Shown piece by piece: positions 18,664-26,566 of a stretch of DNA of 26,566 bases; positions within the stretch are counted from its first letter, which is position 1; each line of letters opens with the position of its first letter. The notes under the pieces were generated by a model, which worked only from the letters and a program-made list of their open reading frames with translations, was not told where the DNA came from and did no database searches. The position numbers were made by a program, and so were the translations under genes. This stretch comes from Larix sibirica (lineage: Eukaryota; Streptophyta; Pinopsida; Pinales; Pinaceae): assembly GCA_004151065.3 (NCBI GenBank), contig NWUY0300037780.1, positions 6,407 through 32,972 of the forward strand. The letters are read 5' to 3'.

Positions 18664-19922
18664 CTGTGCTTCCAGATCACAGGCACCTGAGTCAGAGAAA
18701 AAATTTCCAAAATAATTTTTGAAAGAGGATTGAAGTTCCTCCTAACCTTTGATAAGATTACCCATCTCATCTGTTAGTTCCCAAATAACATTATTGTTTC
18801 TTCTCTGTGAAGCATACGTATGAAATTTTTTTTGTTATTGTCCCCTAAACCTATCCAAAGGGCTCTACTTTTGAGTCTCCATTCCATCTCTTCTTGCCTC
18901 AGGACAAGTTCCTTCTTTTTCTCGAAATACTTAAGTTTAGAAAAATCTTTTCTTTCAAAGTGTGATCATTATTCATTAAATGAAGAGTTTGGATTTGTTC
19001 TTCTATATAGATATAATACTGTAAATCCTTTAAATTCCGAGTTTTGATCCAATTTGTAACAACATATTTCAATTTTTTGAGTTTATAAACTGAAAGATCC
19101 ATTGGATTCAAGTCTTCTTCCATCTCAAAACTGAGCCAAAGATTCCTAATGTGCGAGCAAAACTCTTCATTCAACAACCAAGAACTATTGAACTTAAAAG
19201 GAATCTTCAATGGAAGTTTTTCATCATCTAGTTGTAAGTAGATAGGCCAATGGTCAGAGAACTTGGCCTCACCCACCCAAGACCTGTAATGTTGAAAGTA
19301 TTGAAGAAATGAAGAATTAACTAAGAATATGTCAAGTCTTTTATGTATACCCTCACTACGAATCCTAGCATTCGTCCAAGTCGGAACAAGGACATTTGGA
19401 AGAACATCCACCAAATAATAATTTCAAAGTAAGTTTGAAATGTATTCAGCCATATCATCCATCCTAGCTGAATGTCCCCAAATATCTGACCTTAAAATGG
19501 TGAGGTTTAAGTCACATGCAATGATTAAATTTTCGATATTCATAAGACCGGAAAGTTTCAAGGATTCCCAAAAGAGTTCCCTATCCTTGTATGGCCCATA
19601 GCAGTTCAGAATGGAAATTTTTTTGTCCAACTTTCCAATCCAACCTTCAATTAATAATCCACATCTAGTTCTAAAAGCCTCAAAAATGAAAAAAATGAGG
19701 ATTCCATCCAGTTAGTAAGCCACCTGACAAGCCACTAGAGCTAACAGCCGACAATTCCCACCCAGGAAAACAATTTGCAACTTTTTCAATAGCACTAGAA
19801 TCTAGACACATGGTTTCTTGTAGCAGTATAATCTCAAGGCTAGTGGCTTGAATTAGTTTGGTTAAAGCCGTATCCCTTGAGGCTTTTCCCAAACCGCTGA
19901 CATTTATTGACAAAATTGTCAT
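18664..19922 (-). pseudogene. LINE ORF2 N-terminus: AP-like endonuclease (broken)
   Basis: The frame starting at 19922 opens MTILSINVSGLGKASRDTAL, the N-terminal motif (usually SWNVRGLG) of the apurinic-type endonuclease that nicks target DNA. The catalytic Glu is in LLQET. After a break near 19680, ISILNCYGPYKDRELFWESL and LIIACDLNLT supply the conserved Asp and Asn. Near 19424 the frame changes again, then TWTNARIRSEGIHKRLDIFL and the SDHWPI motif give the catalytic Asp-His. All recognised active-site positions therefore look retained; the lesions are frame breaks. From about 18900 to 18664 the spacer EEMEWRLKSRALWIGLGDNN leads into reverse transcriptase, as in related elements. Start choice rests on the motif position, since endonuclease motifs begin within a few residues of the Met. 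Confidence 0.88.
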
Positions 19923-20116
19923 TAATCAACAATCACATTAGGCCTCCGTGCTCTAAGTGCCCTGCCAGAAACTTGAGAATCAATGCTAGAAGATCCCTTC
20001 GTAGATTCATCAATAATGAGAGAAACCGATTTGTAAATTAAATCACCAACATCTGAAAGTGGAGGCTTGAACTTATTTTTGTTTTTCCAAATAGTTACAT
20101 TTTGGAAACGCAGAAT

Positions 20117-21623
20117 CTAGATAGAGTTAACTTCAGGATTAGTGGAAGGGTTTATAGAAAAGACCTTAACTGGCGTGAAGCTATCACCCGGATTTTGGAT
20201 TCTATAGCCACTATCAACCAGTAAGGTTTGTTCCGTGGGAGAGAAAACTTCAACATCTTGAGCTTTGTTATTAACAAGAACCCTAGTAACATCTGGGTTA
20301 GGGTTAATTTTTGTGTCAATCACTCGTTTTGTTTCAAGGACTGGACACACAGGAAGCTTACTAGCCCTAGACTGTGATTCAGTGAAATCCAGTTTTTTAA
20401 CAATATCATTAGATGGTGGCGATCCCTCCTTGCTTAAATCACCAGACATATAATTTTCCCCCAAATTCAAAATTAATTCACCAGTAGAAATACATTTCTC
20501 CAATTCTCTTTCCGTGGATAAATAAATATCAAGATCTACTTTGGAAACATCCTTCTAGGGAGTGGGGGAAATAAGAAGTGACTAACCTGAATCCAGTCCA
20601 TGGGAATTATATTTCTTGTAATTTGGATAAAATGGAGGTCTGCAAACCCCTGGCATATGAGTCTCTGAATCCATGTCAAGGAAGTCCACAGAGGCGCCTC
20701 AAAATAAATTAGGGCATTTTGCTTGAATATGTCTCGTTTTCTTGCAACTGAAGCATCTAAAAGGGATTTTAAAGAAATCTAGTCTTTGTTGGAAATAACG
20801 AGCTCCCCAAGACACCTCCACCTCAGTCGGTAAACGCTTTGACATCTTGAACTCAACCATTACCCTTGCCATATGCCTATCCACACCATACAAGGAATTT
20901 TTGTCCACTCTGATAAATTTTCCTACTGCATTTGCCAATCCCATACATATGTTCTATGTCCATAATTCTATAGGGAATCCTGGTAACAACATCCAAAGGT
21001 GTTTTCTGGATTTCTTTTTCCTCGTGGAGTCAAAGGAAATATGTCATCTTTTCAGCACAATAAAACCTTCTTTGAAGAGCCAAATGCCTTTAAGTATTTC
21101 CTTAATCCGCTCTGTGTTGGGAAAGATAAAAAACTCCATCTATTTACCAACAAATTGACCAGAGGTGTGTAACCAACAATTGGAACCCAAAATTTTTTCA
21201 CCCATTCAAGCATTTCCCCTCGGTTCACATAGGAAAACTCAATGTGTCCCATGACAGCCATGTTTGCGAGCATTTCCACCCTATCCAAGTTCGTATCCTT
21301 ACCAATAACAAAGCGGCCCAAACCCTCCTTAGCTTTGATCGCCTTTAGTTTCCTTTGACGGAATGCATTGTCCCCATCCAAACCTCGTCTTGTTTCAGTG
21401 TGGAGACCCTCAATTTCTCCTCCCGCCCAATATCACTGCTCCTCTTCTCAGTAGAACCCGAAGGTCGGGACCCTAGGTCACGCAGTAAATGAGAGTCATT
21501 TAAACCTGACACCTGGTGACTAAGTTTAACCGGACTCGTCCTAAGATACGGTGAAATGTCATTGGCACGCGTCCTTATAAAAGTGTATATTATGGTTTTC
21601 AGAAGAGGAAACCCTCCAACCAA
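20117..21623 (-). pseudogene. LINE ORF1: DUF4283 plus CCHC zinc knuckle (broken)
   Basis: ORF1 protein binds the element's RNA in the ribonucleoprotein used for retrotransposition. The likely start is at 21623 (MVGGFPLLKTIIYTF). A frameshift near 21381-21345 leads into the DUF4283 region (GRFVIGKDTN, then WVKKFWVPIVGYTPLVNLLV, RWSFLSFPT). Another break near 21052 precedes ANAVGKFIRVDKNSLYGVDR, RVMVEFKMSKRLP and the zinc knuckle CFSCKKTRHIQAKC (about 20750-20710), a clean CX2CX4HX4C. The Gly usual before the His is Arg here. A stop follows at about 20699. The C-terminal tail, 20503-20117, is Ser/Pro/Asp-rich and probably disordered, as in other plant ORF1 proteins. Domain order and strand match the adjacent ORF2, about 195 bp downstream. 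Confidence 0.85.
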
Positions 21624-22000
21624 AAGGACTAATTAAAAACCTGAAAATAAAGTGTAAAAACCGTTTAAAAAAAGTAACCAATTTCTACAGTAAAACCTCT
21701 GATTAAAAACTCTAATGGAGAAAAACAAAAAGTTCATACCACAAAGGATCATAGGGGAAAAAGCAACCAATACAGTGACCGAAAGGAGAAAAAACAAAAA
21801 ATCCTTAGCAACAAGAACGAAAAGAGGAGTAGCTGCCGGAAGGCTTAATTCCTAGTTTTTTCTCTTGGTTAGCACTGGGATGATCCAAAGAATCGACTTG
21901 AATCCAAGTCCTGCTGCACACAAACTCCAATCATCCTGTCGTATTTTTCAGTAAATCTCCAAACCCTCAGGAGACACATATTTGCTTGATAAAAAAGAGT
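21624..22000 (-). other. Probable LINE 5' leader
   Basis: Sequence upstream of ORF1 on the minus strand is T- and pyrimidine-rich (tttttctcctttcggtcactg) and has no open frame. It probably carries the internal promoter of the LINE. The exact 5' end is not visible; somewhere between 21850 and 22050 is likely. Confidence 0.4.
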
Positions 22001-23773
22001 TTTCAATTCCACTTGAAGCTTGTGCAGATAGGACCGCTATCGATTCCATATTGTTCATTAAAATGCGAGAGTGGTATATGTATTTGTATTAATACTTGCA
22101 CATACTCCAGTCTTGTGTGCTTTTAATTTTAATTGTACAATGTTCTTCTGGTTAATAAACAAATCGATGAGCTTTCTTTCTGCAAAGCTACTTTGTGTCA
22201 GTGTATACTCTCTCCATGTGACCTTTGCTTTTACTTGTTCTTTGTGTTTTTCTATATGCATTCTAGACAATTCTTTTCAACGAATGTAATGCTCTCAATA
22301 TTCATTGCAACACAATTCAAATGTGGAATAGTATGCAAAAGCATTTACAAGTAACTAGAATTTTGCAAGAAACATAGCTAAATCTTTCGTTTTACAATGC
22401 TATTGATTCGTGTGTTTGGAAACATAAACAAAAAAGGCAATCTTTAAAAGGTATATACAGGTAGTCTTTTGCATTAGAATTGCATTAAACATTTGGAAAA
22501 TGGATACCTAGTTGCTGACTAATTTGGTTTGCATACATCCCTCAGAAGCAATTGCTCAAACAAGGTTACCGAGCTCGAGGTTGACGGAGAAGACCTTCTA
22601 AATAATTAAATTATTTTTCTTTCCATAAGCAAAGTTACACTACTTCTTGCTACTATATTTCAAGCTTCCAGGATTAAAACCATAATAACAAAAGATAGCT
22701 TTCTTTATTTAATAGGATTTTCATGAAACGTTTCTCACCCAAATGCAATCACAGCAATGGACGCATGTTTATAAGAAAATTGTAGCTCTTGCAACAATAG
22801 AAAACTAGAAATTAAAACTCAAAATTAAACTAGATGAAAATGTTAATTAAAAATGCCTTCAGTAAAGTAGTCCTAGAAACTGCATGGCAAACAATTAATC
22901 TCCTTGACACCTGTGAAAAAAAAACATTTCTTTGTAATGAAAAAACTACATGACAAACAATTAATCTCCTTGACACCTCTGAAAAAATTAAACATTTCTT
23001 TGGGATAACAAAAAGAGACTGATTGTGTCCCACTCCAAGGACATGTTTTTGGGAATTTTAAAAAGGCCCTGGTTTTTTTCTTTCTATTAGTAAAATTGCA
23101 ATATTGTATTTTCTCAAAGAAGAAGATTGATTTTGAATAACATATAACTAAGCTCAAACCCTTTTTCTTGGAATGAGATTTAAAATGTTGATCTGGTCCA
23201 TTTTAGCAAAGTCATTTGAACTCATCCCATGTGCATTTACCCAACATTTCCAAACATGGTTCAACATATCCACTATTGGGAATCTACCTATAGGCCCCAC
23301 ATATCTATGTATTAGTGGACTATAACTTAACAAACGCTATAAAAACAATATTAGAGCTCAAGCGTTCATTCTTGTGCTCATTCTCTTTGTTTAAAAACAA
23401 CCAATCTAGAAAGAAATGGAAAGGATTCAAATGAATGAATGTATTTATGGGTAGCTTATATGCATACCTATGGAGTGAGTCCATGATTATATATATTATG
23501 TACAGGGCATGTTTGACCCGAGATGTATACATTTTTCTATTTGATATCTTTTTCTTTTGCATTCAATGAGGGTGCTAAAACAATTTTACCACATTTTGCG
23601 TGTTCTCGAAAATTTCAAGGATAGTGGATAGAGACACCACCTTAGTTTATCTGAGAAAACATAACCTTTAATGGAAAAGTTCTAATGATATGTGTGATGA
23701 TGCATTCATGTGATTTCTCTTCATTTTACTGTATTTTTTTTATTTCTAATAACCATTACAAGTTTCTAACTAA
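22001..23773. other. AT-rich sequence without recognisable genes
   Basis: Overlapping small frames on both strands (22058-22354, 23320-23562) have no family match. The only structure seen is the two-copy repeat at 22877-23008. Confidence 0.5.
22877..23008 (+). repeat. 66-bp tandem repeat, two copies
   Basis: Copies at 22877-22942 and 22943-23008 share aaact.catg.caaacaatta, atctccttgacacct.tgaaa and acatttcttt. Confidence 0.88.
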
Positions 23774-23774
23774 N
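23774..23774. other. Single ambiguous base (N) at end of gypsy homology
   Basis: The N coincides exactly with the point where reverse-transcriptase coding similarity stops. The sequence to its left does not continue the protein. This is probably a contig join or gap. Confidence 0.8.
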
Positions 23775-24505
23775 TTGGAGAACACCCTTGCTCCCCCAAC
23801 CTGGTCGAATAAATCATCTATCCTCGGAAGAGGATATCTATTCTTAACTACCAGTTTATTTAGTTGTCTATAATCAATGCACATCCGCAAGGTTCCATTC
23901 TTCTTCTTGATGAAGAGGATGGTGCTCCCCATGGGGACACACTCGGACGTATGTAACCCTTGTCTATCAGTTTTTGTAATTGAAGTTTCAGCTCCACTAA
24001 TTTGGGAGTACTCGTGCGGTACGGTGCTTTTGAGACATGCACTGATCCTTGTAGTAATTCTATTGAAAAATCCAAATCCCTCTTGGGTGGCAACCCAGGA
24101 ATCTCATATGGAAATACATCTCGAAAATCTGCTAGTACATGGAAATTTTCAATTTGAAGCTCGTTTTTTGTCTCAAGGTTATGAATATTAACAGCATACA
24201 ACTTACAGCCCTTCCGGGCACATTTCTTTGCCTGCAAGGCTGAGATCTGTCGGATAAGAACCTTCTTGGGTATACCTTGTACTTTACTTTGGTTTGCATG
24301 CTAATCTGTGCATGTAAAATTTTTGTTTAGACAGTCCAGCATAACTTGATGCTGCTCTAACCAATCCATACCTATCAGCAGATCATAGGCTCCTAAGGGT
24401 AGAATATTTAGGTCTGCTTCAGTTTGTAAGCCATTCATATCCAACTGGCAACTTTTAACCAGTTCAATTACCTTTCTTTTGGTATCGGTGGCTTCTTGCC
24501 TTGAT
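23775..24505 (-). pseudogene. Ty3/gypsy pol fragment: protease end and RT start (broken)
   Basis: On the minus strand from about 24495: VIELVKSCQLDMNGL, then LPLGAYDLLIGMDWLEQHQV, the C-terminal part of the gypsy aspartic protease. A TAG stop lies at 24301-24303. The spacer to RT includes [20 protein letters not shown] and [18 protein letters not shown], followed by [20 protein letters not shown], the start of reverse transcriptase. A single-base deletion near 23920 shifts the frame; beyond it [20 protein letters not shown] and [20 protein letters not shown] are readable. The catalytic YxDD lies further on and is absent, because the homology ends at the N. Gag, protease N-terminus, RNase H, integrase and both LTRs are missing. 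The element belongs to the plant Ty3/gypsy group; I cannot name a lineage. Confidence 0.9.
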
Positions 24506-25096
24506 TTATTGAGTATTTATTTATTTTCACAGTTATGTTATTTTTATCTCCAATTAAGAAGTACTTAATTTTATTATACAATATATATTATATTTTAGTT
24601 TAAATAATTTATATGACTAATATTTTTAATCACTCATATTTTCTAAATTCTAAATAAATAGTTATTTTCTATGTAAGATCTTCACTTTTTAAGTGGGGGA
24701 TGTACATATTTGTCATATGTTTGTTTTGATTTTTCATTGTTATGTCATATATTTATTGGCACTTTGTCCATCTACTTGTATTCTTATATCTTTTTTCAAA
24801 ACGATATATTTTTATATTTCTTTTATCAACTTTGTATTTCAAGTGAAATGATTGATTTATATATAATTTTTTATTGAACAACATTATACTATCATCTATA
24901 TATGTTTATATTGTGTATGTGGCTTATTTATTGCTTTTATTGACTTTGTACCTCATATGAGATAATTGGTGTAATTCTTTATTTAATGTTATATTCTCAT
25001 GTATATGTGCATAAAGTGCATACAACTACATATTGTTGCAATGTATTTTGAAAAGAAGTCTTCTCTTTAATGCATGTTAAAATATTATGTATGTCT
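24506..25096. other. Very AT-rich sequence, no recognisable gene
   Basis: No coding or RNA feature is seen. A weak duplication (tttta.caactttgta and tttattgactttgta, around 24822 and 24937) may exist. Confidence 0.5.
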
Positions 25097-25815
25097 TGGG
25101 TTTAGGGATTAGGTTAGGGTTTCAATTTAGGATTTAAGCTTAGGATATGATATTAGGATTGAGTTTAAGCGATATATGTCTAAGGTTAATCTAAGGGAGA
25201 GTAGGGTAGATTACTTTATGTAAACTAGGATAGCATAGAGTAGATTATGGTAGGTTGTGTAAGTTAGGTCATGTTGGCTCAGTTATGGCAAGGTAAGATA
25301 GGAAAGGTTATGTATGGTTTAAGGTTTATGCTTATGCTTAATGCTTAGGGATTTAGGTTAGGGAAATCACGTTACGGTAGAGTAGATTAGGATAGGCTAG
25401 CTAGTGGAGCATAGGGCAGGATAAAGAAGTCCAATCTAGAGTATGGTAGTTAAGGGGAGAGTAGTTCACATTAAGGTTAGCGTAAGTTAAGGTTGGTCCA
25501 TTTCAATTTAAGTAGAGGTAGGTTATTGAAGTGTAGTTTTTTGTTGAGTAGAATAGACTAAATGGTTTAGGATAAGATACAATAAGTTATTTTGTGGTAG
25601 GATAGGGTATGGTAGTCAAGGGAAGGGTAGTTCAAATTAAGGGTAATGTTATCTAGGATACGTAGAATAGGTTTGGGGAGGGTATACTAGAGTAGGTAAG
25701 CTAAGATAGGGTATAGGAATGGTAGTGTAGTATTTTCTAGGGTAGAGTAGACTAGGATATGTATGTTAGGATAGGATATAATTAGTAGGGATAGGATAAT
25801 TTATTATAGGGTAGA
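25097..25815 (+). repeat. C-poor, TAGG-rich degenerate repeat with telomere-like start
   Basis: About 720 bp in which the plus strand has very few C. It is built from variants of tagg, ggtag, ggatag, agagtag and gggta. The left end (gggtttagggattaggttagggttt, 25098-25122) closely resembles the plant telomere repeat TTTAGGG, which then degrades rightwards. There is no fixed period, so it is not a simple satellite. It could be an eroded interstitial telomeric tract or a G-rich minisatellite. It ends sharply at tgtcacgaaccc (25815-25826). Confidence 0.75.
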
Positions 25816-26211
25816 TGTCACGAACCCAAACTTCACCTTTAGAAATTTTGGGGAATTTTTCAAAATTTACAATAAAAGGGACGTCTTAATAATAATATAA
25901 AAATAATAGGACATAAGAATTATTATAGCGCTCCGCAACTCCCATTTTGAATCTACCATTTTTATTTAAGATTTGCCAAAGCCGAGGAAGGATTTTCCAG
26001 AGCCGTGGAACTGGAATTTGATAGAAGTTTTTAATTCAAGGAGAGCAGCCGGTGATCGAATGTGAAGCCTGGTAGAATGAGCTGCCCATCCTACGGCCCT
26101 CCTAGCTTGGTTGTTGGCCTCTGGCCATTTCCCTCTCCTCTCTGCACTCAAGTTCCTCTTGCTGGCATTTTTGGCTTGCTCAACCATTTTTGGCCCTTCT
26201 AGGGCTTCCTC
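25816..26211 (+). other. Probable 5' leader of the LINE at the right edge
   Basis: Sequence is GC-richer from about 25970, pyrimidine-rich just before the ATG at 26212 (ccatttttggcccttctagg), and has no recognised coding region. By position it is the 5' untranslated region of the ORF1 that follows. Where the element begins cannot be seen. Confidence 0.4.
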
Positions 26212-26566
26212 ATGGCCTCGGGTTCAGAGAGCCTCCCTTCTGAGCTCTCGGATTTCTTAAAACTAGTATCTGATCAAGGCAAGAAGCCGATCTCCTCCAC
26301 TCATAAAAGGTTTGTAAGGAAGTTAAATGAGATCCCCACCGTTGCTCTGTCGGTGGAACTTCCTTGCAAGACAACATTGAATCTGGCAAAACGGGCTCTA
26401 ATCAGCCAATTCACGGGCTTATGGCCTTCCCCCAAAACCACCGAACATTGGGTTCAAAAAACTAGAGACCTCTGATCGCCGAGGACGTTAAATCCTTCTT
26501 TCTTGGTAAGGGGTATTGCGCATTCGTCTTCGAATGCAAGCAGGATCGCGAACTAATCTTCAGACG
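26212..26566 (+). pseudogene. LINE ORF1 5' part with DUF4283 start (broken, runs off window)
   Basis: The ATG at 26212 opens MASGSESLPSELSDFLKLVS. The DUF4283 core begins at RALISQFTGLWPSPKTTEHW. Around 26456-26463 one A appears to be missing from an A run (TGGGTTCAAAAAACTAG). In the shifted frame a TAG stands where Trp is expected, then RPLIAEDVKSFFLGKGYCAF and VFECKQDRELIFR continue DUF4283 to the window edge. So this is an ORF1 with one frameshift and one nonsense change. It is in the opposite orientation to the LINE at 16390-22000 and has a different N-terminus, so it is a separate family member. The zinc knuckle and ORF2 would lie outside the window. Confidence 0.8.

Larger units (their letters stand above)
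16390..22000 (-). mobile_element. Near-complete L1-type LINE, decayed
   Basis: Minus-strand domains occur in the canonical order: a 5' leader (about 22000-21624), ORF1 (21623-20117), then ORF2 with endonuclease, reverse transcriptase and zf-RVT (19922-16390). A length near 5.5 kb fits full-length plant L1 elements. Both ORFs are broken by frameshifts and stops, so the copy is dead but not ancient: most motifs are readable. Neither a poly(A) tail (it would appear as a T run left of 16390) nor a target-site duplication is evident. The very AT-rich 16242-16385 may contain the eroded 3' end. Unlike the LINE at 867-1960, no RNase H tail is seen after zf-RVT. Confidence 0.88.

Noticed and set aside
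3818-22035. Shared phrase cttgtgcagatagga at about 3821 and about 22019 as a possible element end
   Set aside because: Only 15 bases match and the surrounding sequences do not align; probably chance.
22058-22354. Three overlapping frames on both strands as small membrane proteins
   Set aside because: They overlap each other on opposite strands, lack recognisable domains, and fit chance open frames in AT-rich DNA.
23775-24505. Intact gypsy retrotransposon
   Set aside because: Only the protease end and RT start are present, with a stop and a frameshift; LTRs, the catalytic RT motif and integrase are absent.
25815-25960. LTR start (tgtcacgaaccc resembles the beginning of some plant gypsy LTRs)
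   Set aside because: No partner LTR, primer-binding site or flanking duplication was seen; twelve bases are too few.

Overview
The window looks like gene-poor, AT-rich nuclear DNA of a land plant, most likely a seed plant. The basis is its transposon content: L1-type LINEs with the plant ORF1 architecture (DUF4283 plus a zinc knuckle), plant-style zf-RVT and RVT_3 RNase H tails, a Ty3/gypsy pol fragment and tRNA-derived SINE-like elements. A gymnosperm would fit a region so loaded with old repeats, but nothing seen fixes the lineage. There is no intact cellular protein gene, rRNA, functional tRNA, CRISPR array or bacterial-style operon. Every recognisable coding stretch is a decayed retroelement. 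The one exception is a possible exon on the minus strand at the left edge.

Layout, left to right. Bases 1-166 (minus) may be the start of an exon behind a plant-like 3' splice site. Bases 256-1960 (+) hold the 3' end of an L1-type LINE ORF2: duplicated zf-RVT pieces, then an RNase H domain whose C-terminal part is itself tandemly duplicated. Bases 2000-8960 are AT-rich with many two-copy local duplications and one SINE (5763-5989, minus) with a 17-bp flanking duplication. Bases 8960-13360 hold a 59-bp minisatellite, then a 2,098-bp block present twice with no difference seen and separated by one N (11261). That pattern is more typical of an uncollapsed contig overlap than of biology. Bases 14015-14203 hold ACGTGTC motifs upstream of a TATA-like box. 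Bases 15730-16223 look like a short 3'-terminal retroposon flanked by an 18-bp near-identical duplication. Bases 16390 to about 22000 (minus) are a nearly complete but broken LINE: ORF1 with DUF4283 and CCHC knuckle; ORF2 with endonuclease, reverse transcriptase and zf-RVT. Bases 23775-24505 (minus) are a Ty3/gypsy protease/RT fragment whose homology stops exactly at a second single N (23774). Bases 25097-25815 are a C-poor, TAGG-rich degenerate repeat that begins with telomere-like motifs. Bases 26212-26566 (+) are the 5' part of another LINE ORF1 running off the window.

The parts do not work together as a pathway. They record several rounds of retrotransposition followed by mutation and many small tandem duplications. 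I did not find a convincing new biological system. The observations most worth checking are the two N junctions, the two elements with flanking duplications, the duplicated RNase H tail, the C-poor repeat, and the unusually dense two-copy duplications.
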